Origin: Streptomyces sp. NRRL F-5630
GTDB lineage: Bacteria > Actinomycetota > Actinomycetes > Streptomycetales > Streptomycetaceae
Reading direction: 5' to 3'
Assembly (NCBI RefSeq): GCF_000719475.1
Contig: NZ_JOGO01000030.1
Location: forward strand, 1 to 64,000
Length of the DNA stretch: 64,000 bases
Shown here: positions 19,676-30,768 of the stretch, in pieces
Position numbering within the stretch: the first letter of the stretch is position 1
How the letters are laid out: each line of letters opens with the position of its first letter
The notes under the pieces: generated by a model
Seen by the model: the letters and a program-made list of their open reading frames with translations, nothing else
Databases searched by the model: none
What the model was told of the DNA's origin: nothing
Position numbers and translations under genes: made by a program

Positions 19676-20998
19676 GTGCCCGTGGACCACGACGTGCTGG
19701 TGTCAGGGGCCGGGATCGGCGGCCTCACCCTCGCGCTCTCCTTGCACGCCGCCGGCATCAGGGCGGCGGTCGTCGAGGCCGCCGACCTCGCGCCGCCCCT
19801 GGGCACGGGCGTGAGTCTGCCCCCCAGCGCCGTCGCCGAACTCACGGCCCTCGGCCTCGGTGAGACCCTCGCCCACCACGCCGTCGCGCCCGCCGTCCTC
19901 TCCCACTACGACCGGCACGGCGGCCACCTGTGGAGCGAACCGCGCGGCCTCGGCCTGGGGCACCCCGTGCCGCAGTACAGCATTCGCCGCGCCGTCCTCC
20001 AGGACCTCCTCCTCCAGGCGGTACGGACCAGACTCGGGACCGACGCGGTGCGCACCTCGACCGCCGTCGTCCGTTTCCACCAGAGCGAGAGCGACGGGGT
20101 ACGGGTCGCCCTGCGCGGCGGTGGACGGGTGCGCACCGAGACGGCTCTCGCCCTGATAGGCGCGGACGGGCTGCGCTCCGCCGTCCGCGCCGGACTCCAC
20201 CCCGGTGAGACGCCCCCGAGATGGAGCGGCGTGTGGTGGTGGCGCGGGCTCGTGCCCTGGCAGCCCGTCCTCGGCGGGCGCACCGTCATGGTCGCGGGCG
20301 GCGGCGGGGTACGGCTGCACGTCCACCCCGTCTCGTACCCGTACGACGACGGCGCGCAGCCCCCGCCCGCGTACGGCAACGGCCCCGGAGCCCCGTACGC
20401 GGGCTACCCCTACGAGAGCCTGCCGCGCCGCGGCCAGGCGCTCCTGCACTGGACCGCGAGCGTGCGGATCGATCCGGAGGGCCTGCCCGGCGGCGCGGGG
20501 GCGGCCGACTGGAACCGCAGGGGGCGGCTCGCCGAGGTGCTGCCGCACTACGCGGGCTGGCGCATCGGCGACCTCGACGTGCCGGCGCTGCTCGCCGCCA
20601 CGCCCCGCATCCAGGGCGGCCCCCTCGTCGGCCGCGCGCCGCTCACCCGCTGGGGCCAGGGCCGCGTGAGCCTCATCGGCGACGCCGCGCACCCGCTGCT
20701 GCCCGCCGCGCCCGACGGCACCGGGCTCGCCGTCCTCGACGCGGCGGTCCTCGCCCGCTGCCTCGCCCGCACGACCCCCGACCGCGCCGCCGGAATGCGC
20801 CTCTACGAGAGCCACCGCGCCGCCCGCGTCGCCGCGCTCGACGCCATGGCACCCCCGCCCTGCGACACGCTCCTCGACCTCGTCGCCGCGCGGGCACCGG
20901 ACGGGTTCGCGCAGGTCGGGGACGTGCTGACGGCCGACGAGCTGAACCGCTGGACGGCGGCGCATCGAGCGCTGGAAGCGGCGGCGGAGGCCTGGTGA
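19676..20998 (+). CDS. FAD-dependent monooxygenase (PHBH fold)
   Basis: A 440-aa flavoprotein of the UbiH/p-hydroxybenzoate hydroxylase group. The N-terminal dinucleotide motif VSGAGIGGLTLAL binds the FAD ADP moiety; GDAAHPLLPAAPDGTGLAVLDA is the second FAD motif near residue 335. A Tyr/Pro/Gly-rich insertion (about 220-245, YPYDDGAQPPPAYGNG) is unusual. GTG 19676 is chosen; GTG 19682 is an alternative. It probably hydroxylates an aromatic or polyketide-like substrate, but no cluster surrounds it. Confidence 0.86.
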   Translation: MPVDHDVLVSGAGIGGLTLALSLHAAGIRAAVVEAADLAPPLGTGVSLPPSAVAELTALGLGETLAHHAVAPAVLSHYDRHGGHLWSEPRGLGLGHPVPQYSIRRAVLQDLLLQAVRTRLGTDAVRTSTAVVRFHQSESDGVRVALRGGGRVRTETALALIGADGLRSAVRAGLHPGETPPRWSGVWWWRGLVPWQPVLGGRTVMVAGGGGVRLHVHPVSYPYDDGAQPPPAYGNGPGAPYAGYPYESLPRRGQALLHWTASVRIDPEGLPGGAGAADWNRRGRLAEVLPHYAGWRIGDLDVPALLAATPRIQGGPLVGRAPLTRWGQGRVSLIGDAAHPLLPAAPDGTGLAVLDAAVLARCLARTTPDRAAGMRLYESHRAARVAALDAMAPPPCDTLLDLVAARAPDGFAQVGDVLTADELNRWTAAHRALEAAAEAW

Positions 20999-21222
20999 CC
21001 GCCCCCGGCCGGGACGCCGGCATGCCAGGACGCCGAAGGCGGAGACGCGTGCGGGGCGGCCCCGCGTGCGGCGGGACCGCCCCGTGACGGCGGGTGTGTG
21101 CCGGGCGTCCGGGGAGCCTCAGCTCCGCGCACCGGCGCCCCGCAAGCCCTCAGCTCCTCCGTGCCACGGTGCCGACGGGGCCTCGGCTCCTCGCACCGGT
21201 GCGCGACGTGCCGGCGTGGGCC

Positions 21223-22681
<1,459 letters not shown>

Positions 22682-23152
22682 ATGCGCTGGGAATTGAGGG
22701 TGGCGTCCTACGCCGTGTGTGTCCGCGAGAACCGTGTGAGCGCGAGCCCCGAGATCCTGCTCGCCCGTTGGGTCGCGGCGGACGGCCGCCGTCTGTGGAC
22801 CCTGCCGGGGGGCGGTATGGAACCCGGCGAGGACCCGTACGACACGGTGATCCGCGAGGTCGCCGAGGAGACCGGTTACGAGGCCGAGCCCACCTCGCTC
22901 CTCGGGACCGACTCCATCCGCCGCGAGCACAGCCGCATGGGCACCCGCTCCGCCTTCCACGGCCTCCGGCTCGTCTACGAGGCGGCGATCACGGGTGGCA
23001 GCCTCCGCAATGAGGAGAACGGTTCCACGGACCTCGCCGCCTGGCACCCGCTCACCGGCATCGAGGAACTCCCGCACGTGGAACTCGTCGAGGTGGGGAT
23101 GCGGCTGTGGCGCGAACGGCCCGCGGTGGGGCGGGTGCCGCGCGAGACGTGA
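22682..23152 (+). CDS. NUDIX hydrolase
   Basis: A 156-aa pyrophosphohydrolase acting on nucleoside diphosphates linked to another moiety. The NUDIX box GGGMEPGEDPYDTVIREV then AEETGYE is intact (Gx5Ex7REUXEEXGU), including the metal-binding glutamates. The start ATG 22682 has TAACGT exactly 6 nt upstream and no clear ribosome-binding site, so the transcript may be leaderless. The substrate (NADH, ADP-ribose, 8-oxo-dGTP or other) cannot be told from sequence. Confidence 0.92.
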   Translation: MRWELRVASYAVCVRENRVSASPEILLARWVAADGRRLWTLPGGGMEPGEDPYDTVIREVAEETGYEAEPTSLLGTDSIRREHSRMGTRSAFHGLRLVYEAAITGGSLRNEENGSTDLAAWHPLTGIEELPHVELVEVGMRLWRERPAVGRVPRET

Positions 23153-23684
23153 GGGGCGCGGACCGCGCGGCGCCCGGTGGCGCGGGCGCGCGGGCCCGCC
23201 CGGCGCGGACCGCTCATCCCGTACGGCCCACGCCTCGCGCCTCGCGGCGCCGGACCCGCCCGTTCCCGCAGCGGTCTCGCCGTCTCCCCCCCGGCCCGGC
23301 CGACGCTCCGGGAGCCGCCCGCCGGTCGGCGCCTTCCGAGCGTCCCCGGGCCGTACCCCGGAGCCGCCCCGGCTGGTGTATCCCGAGCGCCCCCGACGCC
23401 CCCGGAGCCGCCCCCCAGCCCGCGCCTCCCCAGCCGCCCCGCCGTCGCCCAGAACCGGACGCCCGTGCCGCGCTCGGCAGCCCCTACCCCCGTACATGAA
23501 CCCCGCGTTGCCCGCTGAAGGCCGGTGCCCGGCCGGGTGGGGACGGGCGGGTGGGCCGAGTGATCCCCGTAGCCCAAGCGGTGGCGAGCCGTGCGGCGGC
23601 GTTCACGTCGTGGCCACTCGCGCTGCCGAACCTCCCAGGTGAGGAGGGGGAACCGCTCCCTCCCGCCGCCCGGGAGGGACGCGC
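23153..23684. other. Intergenic before metallophosphoesterase
   Basis: This 530-bp stretch is extremely C-rich on the plus strand, with Pro/Arg-coding shadows in all frames. I see no ribosome-binding site, terminator or recognised motif, except AGGTGAGGAGGG near 23638 and the GGGAGGGACGC just before the next ATG. Confidence 0.45.
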
Positions 23685-25484
23685 ATGTCGCGTACACACT
23701 CCAGCAGCACCCCCCACGACACCCCCGCTCCCCACACCCCCGCCCCGCGCTCCGCCCCCGCTCGCCGCACCCTCCTGCTCGCCGCGTCGGCGGCCGGGCT
23801 CACCGCAGGGGCCGCCGGCCTCTCCGGCGCGCTCGGCGCCTGGGGCAGCCCGCCCCGCACCGCCGCCCCCGCCCCCGCCGGGGCGCCCGCGCCCGCCGTC
23901 CGGCTCTCCTCCCGGCCTTCGCCGCCCGCGCCCCTCGCCCCCTACACCGAGGGCACCACCCTCGACTCCGTCGCCACCCCGCGCGGCGGCCCGGGCGGCT
24001 ACCGGCGGCTCGCCGAGGGACCCGGTTGGGACCGCCTCGTACGCGAGGATCTCGCCACCGCCCACGCGGGACGGCGGGACCGGCGGCGCACTCTCGCCGC
24101 GCTCGTCCAGTTCACCGACCTGCACCTCGTCGACGTGCAGCACCCGCTGCGGTACGAGTACCTGCGCGCGGCGACCGCGAGCGCCTGGCGCCCGCAGGAG
24201 GCGCTGTCCGTCGTCGGCGCGCTCGCGCTCGTCGAACGGGTCAACGGCTTGCGCGGCGCCCCCGCGACAGGGGCCCCGCTCGACCTCGTCATGACCACGG
24301 GCGACAACACCGACAACAACGCGGCCTGCGAACTCGACTGGTTCCTCGGCCTGATGAGCGGCGGCGCCGTCACCCCCGACACCGGCCTCCGCGGCCACTT
24401 CGAGGGTGTGCAGAGTGCCGGGCTCGACCTCTACTGGCAGCCGGACGCGCGCCATGCCGACGCGGACAAGCGCCACGGCTACCCGTACCTGCCCGGCTAC
24501 CTCGCCGCCGCGACCCGCACCCTCCACAGCCCCGGGCTCGACCTCCCCTGGTACTCCACGGTCGGCAACCACGACTTCCTTCCCGGCGGCTGCTGGGGCC
24601 CGGGCGACGGCTGGGCGCGCGAGATCGCCACGGGCGACCGCAAGCTCATGAGCCTCCCGGCCGGCACCGGCGCCGGCTTCTGGCGCAAGGTCACCGCCGG
24701 ACAGGACCCCAAGGGAGACCTCTTCCGCGCCCTTCTGCACGAGCAGCGCCGCCGCACCCGCCGCGTCACCCCCGACCCGCGCCGCGCTCCCGTCACCCCC
24801 GAGCAGTACCTGCGCGCCCACCTCGACCCCCGGCACACAGGCCCCGGGCCGCACGGTCACGGCTACACGGAGAACAACCTCGACCGCCGCACCCGCTACT
24901 ACGCCTTCCCGATCGGCGACGACGTCCTCGGCATCAGCCTCGACACGACCGACCTCGGCGGCCATTACGAGGGCTCGCTCGACGAGACGCAGTTCCGGTG
25001 GCTGGAACGCACCCTCGCACGCGCCGAGCAGCCGTACGCGCTCGTCTTCAGCCACCACACGAGCGCCACGATGCGCAACACCCGTCCCGACCCGGCCCGC
25101 CCCGGCGAACGCCGAAGGGACGGTGCGGCGGTACGGGACCTGCTCAGCCGCAGCCCGCGCGTCCTCGCCTGGATCAACGGGCACAGCCACAAGAACGCGA
25201 TCACCCCTCACCCCGGCTTCTGGGAGATCTCCACCGCATCCCACATCGACCACCCCCAGCTCGCCCGCGTCATCGAGGTGACGGCCAACGGCGACGGCAC
25301 GCTCTCCCTCTTCACCACCCTCGTCGAGTCCTCGGCCCCGGCGGCGACCGACCGCACCGACCTCGGTCCCCGGGGCCTCGCCTCCCTCTACCGCGAACTC
25401 GCCCTCAACGCCCCGGGCGCCCGCACGAGCCTCGCCGGACGCCCCTCCGACCGGAACACCGAACTCCTGCTCCCCACCCGCTGA
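23685..25484 (+). CDS. TIGR03767-type secreted metallophosphoesterase
   Basis: A 599-aa calcineurin-like phosphoesterase found in actinomycetes. A Tat-like signal (ARRTLLLAASAAGLTAGAAG, about 25-45) predicts export. Metal-binding motifs appear in order: FTDLHLVD, TTGDNTDNNA, TVGNHDF, SHHTSATM and NGHSHKN. The ATG 23685 has GGGAGG about 8 nt upstream. The Ala/Pro-rich region between signal and catalytic domain is probably a wall-spanning linker. The phosphorylated substrate is unknown. Confidence 0.9.
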   Translation: MSRTHSSSTPHDTPAPHTPAPRSAPARRTLLLAASAAGLTAGAAGLSGALGAWGSPPRTAAPAPAGAPAPAVRLSSRPSPPAPLAPYTEGTTLDSVATPRGGPGGYRRLAEGPGWDRLVREDLATAHAGRRDRRRTLAALVQFTDLHLVDVQHPLRYEYLRAATASAWRPQEALSVVGALALVERVNGLRGAPATGAPLDLVMTTGDNTDNNAACELDWFLGLMSGGAVTPDTGLRGHFEGVQSAGLDLYWQPDARHADADKRHGYPYLPGYLAAATRTLHSPGLDLPWYSTVGNHDFLPGGCWGPGDGWAREIATGDRKLMSLPAGTGAGFWRKVTAGQDPKGDLFRALLHEQRRRTRRVTPDPRRAPVTPEQYLRAHLDPRHTGPGPHGHGYTENNLDRRTRYYAFPIGDDVLGISLDTTDLGGHYEGSLDETQFRWLERTLARAEQPYALVFSHHTSATMRNTRPDPARPGERRRDGAAVRDLLSRSPRVLAWINGHSHKNAITPHPGFWEISTASHIDHPQLARVIEVTANGDGTLSLFTTLVESSAPAATDRTDLGPRGLASLYRELALNAPGARTSLAGRPSDRNTELLLPTR

Positions 25485-25703
25485 ACCCCGTCCCCCGAAC
25501 GGCCGTACACCCGTCGGCAGGTGACCACATCGCCTTGTCGACATATGTCCGGAAGTCGTCTCGTGCGGGAGTTCGAGAGACTCACGCGGGGGAGGGCGAG
25601 AGAGGGAGGGAGCAGTGAGGGAACGGGGGAGGGGTGGAGCAATGAAGGGGCGGGCGGGGTTCCGTGCCGCCCCGGTCACGGCACGCCCCGGACTCCAGGC
25701 GCC

Positions 25704-26786
25704 TCAGCGCGGCAGCACCTCCACGTACGCCGCCGGTTCGCGGTCCGCCGCCGTGAGCAGTGCCGTGCGCACGACGCAGGACTGCTGCTCGGCCGCGTCC
25801 CGCAGCTTGCGCGGGGTGAGGTGGAGGAGCGTGATGCCGAGCAGTTCCAGGCGCTCCCGCTTGCGCGCCGACTCCGTCCACGTCGCGTCCGGCGCGTGCG
25901 CCTCGCCGGGCCGGTGCACCCGCGTGTCCAGTTCGACCGCCACGGCCTGTTCGGGCCAGTACGCGTCGACCGTGCCGAGCGAGGGACCCTGGGGAAGCCG
26001 CAGCTCGACGTTCCACGCCGGGTCGGGCAGCCCGTTCTCCTCGACCATGCGGTACAGCCGTTCCTCTGCGACGCCCCGGTCCTCGCGCAACAGCGTCTCC
26101 ATGGCGTCCAGTACGCACGGCCTGTTCATGAGCCCGCAGCGCCGGAGTTCGGCCAGGAGCGCCCCGGTGCCGCAGTACCCCTCGCGGACCGCGCGCCCCA
26201 GCAGCCGCGTCACCGCCGCCGCGTCGCTCAGCTCGGCGACCGTGTCGGCGAGGGCCCGCGTCACGGGCGCGGTCGGCACGCCCGTGACCTGCTGCGGGAC
26301 GGGCAGTTCGGCGCCGCGCACGATCCGCACGAACGCCGTCGAGCGCAGCCTGCGTGTCCGTGGCACGAGCACGTCGTACCGCTCGGCCCTCGCGAGCGAC
26401 CCCACCGGGCCCTCCAGCGGGAAGCCGTGCAGGGCGAGCGCGGCCGGGCCCGTGATCATCGCGACCGTGCCGGGATCGCGGGCTTCCTCGGAGGTCGGCT
26501 GGGCCGGGACCCCGCGGGCCCGCCCGGCCGGGGGCCGCCGCGCGTACCGCACGGCGGCGTGCAGCCGCTCCTCCGTCGTGGGCCGCCCGGAACGCAGCAG
26601 GAATACGCCGGGGAGCAGGCGTTGCCAGCCCCCGCCGGGGGCGCAACGGGCCGTCAGCCGGGCGGCACTGATCCCCCGGGCGCGCAACTGCGCGGCATCG
26701 GCCACGAGGTGCGGACCCGTGATGGGCAACTCGCGAGCCGCGGGGGCGGCTGAGGAAGCGGGGACGGCAGAGGAGAGATGAGTCAT
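25704..26786 (-). CDS. AbiEi/DUF559-like protein
   Basis: A 360-aa actinobacterial protein. The N-terminal half resembles the winged-helix AbiEi antitoxin domain (LVADAAQLRARGISAARLTA and GGGWQRLLPGVFLL). The C-terminal part resembles the DUF559/Vsr-like PD-(D/E)xK fold: TVDAYWPEQAVAVELDTRVH gives candidate Asp and ExD residues, followed by LLGITLLHLTPRKL. No AbiEii toxin or methylase is adjacent. It may be a stand-alone nuclease/regulator or an orphan defence gene. Upstream lies a 26-bp tandem repeat array. Confidence 0.7.
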   Translation of the reverse strand: MTHLSSAVPASSAAPAARELPITGPHLVADAAQLRARGISAARLTARCAPGGGWQRLLPGVFLLRSGRPTTEERLHAAVRYARRPPAGRARGVPAQPTSEEARDPGTVAMITGPAALALHGFPLEGPVGSLARAERYDVLVPRTRRLRSTAFVRIVRGAELPVPQQVTGVPTAPVTRALADTVAELSDAAAVTRLLGRAVREGYCGTGALLAELRRCGLMNRPCVLDAMETLLREDRGVAEERLYRMVEENGLPDPAWNVELRLPQGPSLGTVDAYWPEQAVAVELDTRVHRPGEAHAPDATWTESARKRERLELLGITLLHLTPRKLRDAAEQQSCVVRTALLTAADREPAAYVEVLPR

Positions 26787-27162
26787 GCCGGGGGTCTTCC
26801 TCCCCGGCGCCCCCGGCTAACCGCTGTAACGATTCCGTCGACGAAACCGGACAACTTCGTCCTAAAGTACGCGTGTTCGAGTGCCGAGACGGAGGCAGAG
26901 CCGAACGGGTGAGAGCCTCCCGGCCTGCGACAACGCCGCCGCCCGCGCGTCCCGGCCCACCGCGCCTCCCCTCTGCCCGGCCGCGCCGGGGCAGGAAGCG
27001 AACCCCGCCCCGGCGCACCGAAGTCCGCCCCGCATCCCGGCGCCCGCGAGCTCTGCCCCGCCCCGGCGCACTCGGGGCCCGCCCCGGGGCGGCGCTCCGG
27101 AGCTCCGCCCCGCCCCGGCGCTCCGGAGCTCCGCCCCGCCCCGGCGCCCCCGGGGTCCCGCC
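26787..27162. other. Intergenic with tandem repeats
   Basis: This stretch lies between pepN copy 2 (stop at 27163) and the AbiEi-like gene. The part near 26820-26880 is less GC-rich and may hold the AbiEi-like promoter. The 26950-27160 part is built of CCCCGCCCCGGCGC repeats. Confidence 0.5.
27091..27142. repeat. 26-bp perfect tandem repeat, two copies
   Basis: Units 27091-27116 and 27117-27142 are identical, with degenerate copies on both sides (from about 27048). Each holds the palindromes CTCCGGAG and GGAGCTCC. The array sits immediately downstream of the pepN copy 2 stop codon, like the 16-bp repeats beside copy 1. Confidence 0.85.
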
Positions 27163-29733
27163 TCAGCTCGCCTTCGCGTCGCACTCCTGCGCCCGCAGGG
27201 CCCGTGCGAGGTCGTCCCGCGACTCCGCCACGAGCCGCCGTGCCGCCTGCGAGACCTCCGGGTGCTGGAGGAGCCACGCGTCCGCCTGCTCCAGCGTCGC
27301 CGTGCTGTCCTGGAGCGAGGGGAAGAGCCCCCGCACGATGTCCATCCCGATCTGGATGGACCGCTCGCTCCACACCCGTGCGATCGCCGCGAAGTACTTC
27401 TCCGCATACGGCGCGATCAGCGCCCGCTGGCTCGGCTGCTCGAAACCGGCGATGCTCGCCTCGACGAGCGCGTTGGACAGCTCGTCCGACTCCACGACCT
27501 GCGCCCACACCTGCGCCTTGACGGCCTCGGTGGGACGCGCGGCGAGCAGCCGCACCTGGTGGCGCTTGCCGGAGGCGGTGTGGTCGCGGGCCAGTTCGGC
27601 CTCGATCTCCTTCTCGCCCGCGCGCCCGTCCACGACGAGCGGTTCGAGGAAGGTCCAGCGCAGCTCCTGGTCCACCTCCAGGCCCTCCACCGACTCCGTA
27701 CCGGCGAGCAGGCCCTCCACCAGGGCGAGTTCCTCGGCCGACGAGGCGGTGGCCGCGAGGAAGCGGGCCCAGGTGAGCTGGTGCTGGCTGCCGGGCTCGG
27801 CGGCCCTCAGCTCCTGGAGCGCACCGGCGCCGAGCGCGGCGGCGGTCTCCTCGCGGCGCGTGGGCGCCACGTAGTGGGTGACCGTGGTACGTGCCCAGGC
27901 GTGCAGCATCTGGAGCACACCGATGTCGCTCTCGCGGCCCGCGAACCGCAGCACGGTCGCGATGAACTCGCGCCCCGGGAGGAGCCCGTCCCTGGTGAGT
28001 CCCCACAGCGCCGACCAGCACAGGGCGCGGGCGAGGGGGTCGGTGATGTCGCCGAGGTGGGCGCGCAGCGTGGCGAGCGAGGTCGCGTCGAAACCGATCT
28101 TGCAGTAGGTGAGGTCGTCGTCGTTGACCAGGATCAGCTCGGGGGCGTCCTGCCCGGCCAGCTCCGTGATGACGGTGCGGGGCCCGGCGATGTCCGCCTC
28201 GGCGCGCGCGTACCGCACGAGCGCGCCGTTCTCGCGCCGGTAGAGGCCGATCGCGACGCGGTGGGGCCGCAGCTCCGGGTGCGAGGCGGCGGCCTCCTGG
28301 CGCACGGCAAGCTCGGCGATCTTGCCCTCGTCCAGCGTCAGTTCGGGCGTGAGCGTGTTGACGCCCGCCGTTTGCAGCCAGGCCGCGGCCCAGCTCGTCA
28401 TGTCCCGCCCGGAGGTCTCGGCGAGAGCCGCGAGCAGGTCGCCGAGCGTCGTGTTCCCGTAGGCGTGGCGCTTGAAGTAGCGGCGCGCGCCTTCCAGGAA
28501 GGCGTCCTGCCCGACGTAGGCGACGAGCTGCTTGAGGACGCTCGCGCCCTTCGCGTACGTGATGCCGTCGAAGTTGAGCTTCGCGTCCTGGAGGTCGCGG
28601 ATGTCGGCGGTGATCGGGTGCGTCGAGGGGAGCTGGTCGGCCCGGTACGCCCACGCCTTGCGGTTGTTGGCGAAGGTGATCCAGCCGTTGCGGTGGCGGG
28701 TGGACTCGACCATCGAGAAGGCGCCCATGAAGTCGGCGAAGGACTCCTTGAGCCACAGGTCGTCCCACCACTTCATGGTGACGAGGTCGCCGAACCACAT
28801 GTGCGCCATCTCGTGCAGGATGACGTTCGCGCGCCGCTCGTAGGAGGCCTCGGTGACCTTGCCCCGGTAGATGTACTCCTCGCGGAAGGTGACCATGCCC
28901 GGGTTCTCCATCGCGCCGAGGTTGTACTCGGGGACGAACGCCTGGTCGTACTTGCCGAAGGGGTAGGGGTAGTCGAAGTTCTCGTGGAAGAAGTCGAGGC
29001 CCTGCTTGGTGACGAGGAAGATGTCGTCCGCGTCGAAGTAGGGGGCGAGGCCCTTGCGGCACATGGCGCCGAGCGGGATCTCCAGCGTCGACCCGTCGGG
29101 CAGGGCGCGCCGGTAGGAGTCCGTCACGTAGTGGTAGGGGCCGGCGACGACGCACGTGATGTACGTCGAGATCGGCTCGGTCTCGGCGAACTCCCACACG
29201 CCGGACGTCAGCTCGCCCGCGCCGTTGCTCCACACCCGCCAGCCCGCGGGGGCCTGGACGCGGAAGCGGTACGGGGCCTTGAGGTCGGGCTGCTCGAAGT
29301 TGGTGAAGACCCGGCGGGCGTCGGCGGGCTCGTACTGCGTGTAGAGGTAGACCTCGCCGTCCTCGGGGTCGACGAAGCGGTGCATCCCCTCACCGGTGCG
29401 CGAGTAGGCGCACCGCGCGTCGACGACGAGGGTGTTCTCGGCGGCGAGGCCGTCGAGCGCGACGCGGGTGCCGTCGAAGACCTCGGCGGGGTCGAGGGAG
29501 CGGCCGTTGAGCGTCACGGAGTCGACGGAGGGGGCGACGAGGTCCGCGAAGCTGCTCGCCCCGGGCTCCGCGCACGTGAAGCGGAGCGTGGTCAGCGAAC
29601 GGAAGGTACGGGGGCCCGAGGCGGGACCTTCGCCGACGGCGGAGCGCAGGTCGAGCTCCACTTCGTACGAGGTGACCGAGAGCAGCTCCGCCCTGGTACG
29701 GGCTTCCTCGCGGGTCAGGTTCTCTCCGGGCAC
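27163..29733 (-). CDS. pepN: Aminopeptidase N (M1 metallopeptidase), copy 2
   Basis: An 856-aa paralogue of the enzyme encoded at 16572-19145, collinear along its whole length. GAMEN is at 273-277, HEMAH at 307-311 and the third zinc ligand Glu at about 330. The GTG at 29733 (VPGENLTREEA) has AAGGAG 5 nt upstream and aligns with copy 1; the frame extends to 29895 without family similarity. Two nearly equal-length M1 peptidases about 10 kb apart suggest an old duplication and perhaps different specificity or expression. Confidence 0.97.
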   Translation of the reverse strand: MPGENLTREEARTRAELLSVTSYEVELDLRSAVGEGPASGPRTFRSLTTLRFTCAEPGASSFADLVAPSVDSVTLNGRSLDPAEVFDGTRVALDGLAAENTLVVDARCAYSRTGEGMHRFVDPEDGEVYLYTQYEPADARRVFTNFEQPDLKAPYRFRVQAPAGWRVWSNGAGELTSGVWEFAETEPISTYITCVVAGPYHYVTDSYRRALPDGSTLEIPLGAMCRKGLAPYFDADDIFLVTKQGLDFFHENFDYPYPFGKYDQAFVPEYNLGAMENPGMVTFREEYIYRGKVTEASYERRANVILHEMAHMWFGDLVTMKWWDDLWLKESFADFMGAFSMVESTRHRNGWITFANNRKAWAYRADQLPSTHPITADIRDLQDAKLNFDGITYAKGASVLKQLVAYVGQDAFLEGARRYFKRHAYGNTTLGDLLAALAETSGRDMTSWAAAWLQTAGVNTLTPELTLDEGKIAELAVRQEAAASHPELRPHRVAIGLYRRENGALVRYARAEADIAGPRTVITELAGQDAPELILVNDDDLTYCKIGFDATSLATLRAHLGDITDPLARALCWSALWGLTRDGLLPGREFIATVLRFAGRESDIGVLQMLHAWARTTVTHYVAPTRREETAAALGAGALQELRAAEPGSQHQLTWARFLAATASSAEELALVEGLLAGTESVEGLEVDQELRWTFLEPLVVDGRAGEKEIEAELARDHTASGKRHQVRLLAARPTEAVKAQVWAQVVESDELSNALVEASIAGFEQPSQRALIAPYAEKYFAAIARVWSERSIQIGMDIVRGLFPSLQDSTATLEQADAWLLQHPEVSQAARRLVAESRDDLARALRAQECDAKAS

Positions 29734-30054
29734 CGGCACTCCTTCGTGACTGTGGGGCGTGGCTGGCATCGCGCTGCGTGACAGAGGGTGCGACGCTGCC
29801 GCACTGCGTCGCACCGCGGTCGCACTGTGGGGATACGCCAACGATCCTCGCACGAGGCCGGGAGGGAGGACATCAGGGAGTCCCCGGACAAACAACCCGG
29901 AGATTTTTCAGGGTCGGCAGACCGTGACCCTGAGTTTTTCCCTGAGATCGTCGTTCGCAGGAATCCCTGGCCGCGAAGGCACGTTGCCAGCGGTGAAGAC
30001 TGACCCACGAACGGCCGGTGCCCGTGACCGCGGGACGGCGCTACGAGGAGCGAG
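29734..30054. promoter_or_regulatory. Divergent regulatory region, pepN copy 2 and DsbA-like gene
   Basis: This 321-bp region has no gene. It carries two inverted repeats: GGTGCGACGC-N9-GCGTCGCACC at 29787-29815, and TCAGGGTC-N10-GACCCTGA at 29908-29933. A further CCCTGAG follows at 29940 after a T-rich spacer. The second element resembles the CCCTGA motifs upstream of pepN copy 1. Confidence 0.5.
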
Positions 30055-30702
30055 ATGAGCGAGCAGCAGACGCAGGAACGGGTGACCGCGGACTTCTGGT
30101 TCGACCCGTCGTGCCCGTGGGCATGGATGACCTCGCGATGGATGCTGGAGGTGGAGAAGCTCCGCCCGGTCGACGTGCACTGGCACGTCATGAGCCTGGC
30201 CGTGCTCAACGAGCCGCGGCTCGACGAGCTGCCCGAGGAGTACAGGGACATGATGGCCGGCCCCGCCTGGGGTCCGGTGCGCGTCGTCATCGCGGCCCGT
30301 GAGCTGCACGGCGACGAGGTGGTCGGCAAGCTGTACACGGCGCTCGGCACCCGCTTCCACAACCGGGGCGAGGGCCCGACGCGTGAGGCGATCCTCGGCG
30401 CCCTGGAGGAGGTGGGGCTGCCGGCCTCCCTCGCGGACTACGCGGAGAAGGACACGTACGACACCGAACTGCGTGCCTCGCACAAGGAGGGCATCGACCT
30501 CGTCGGCCAGGATGTCGGCACCCCGGTCATCGCCGTCCCCGGCGCCACGGGCGAGCGCGTGGCCTTCTTCGGTCCCGTCGTGACCCCGGCCCCCAAGGGC
30601 GAGGAGGCGGCCCGCCTGTGGGACGGCACCCTCGCTGTCGCCTCGGTCCCGGGGTTCTTCGAGCTGAAGCGCACCCGCACCCAGGACCCGGTCTTCGACT
30701 GA
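30055..30702 (+). CDS. DsbA family mycothiol-dependent nitroreductase-like protein
   Basis: A 215-aa thioredoxin-fold protein with CPWA in the active site (FWFDPSCPWAWMTSRWM). This resembles mycobacterial Rv2466c, a mycothiol-dependent reductase tied to oxidative stress. A helical insertion follows, then GTPVIAVPGATGER with the cis-Pro. The ATG 30055 has AGGAG 5 nt upstream. It is cytosolic, without a signal peptide. It diverges from pepN copy 2 and may share the CCCTGA element. Confidence 0.88.
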   Translation: MSEQQTQERVTADFWFDPSCPWAWMTSRWMLEVEKLRPVDVHWHVMSLAVLNEPRLDELPEEYRDMMAGPAWGPVRVVIAARELHGDEVVGKLYTALGTRFHNRGEGPTREAILGALEEVGLPASLADYAEKDTYDTELRASHKEGIDLVGQDVGTPVIAVPGATGERVAFFGPVVTPAPKGEEAARLWDGTLAVASVPGFFELKRTRTQDPVFD

Positions 30703-30714
30703 CCCCCGCGTCCG

Positions 30715-30754
30715 GCGCCCGCGCCCGGGTCTCCCGGCCCCGCCGCGCGGGCGC
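30715..30754. terminator. Hairpin between convergent genes
   Basis: A 10-bp GC stem (30715-30724 with 30745-30754) encloses a smaller CCGGG/CCCGG hairpin. It lies between the DsbA-like gene and the convergent zinc-ribbon gene. Confidence 0.45.
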
Positions 30755-30768
30755 ACCGCGCCGTGCCG

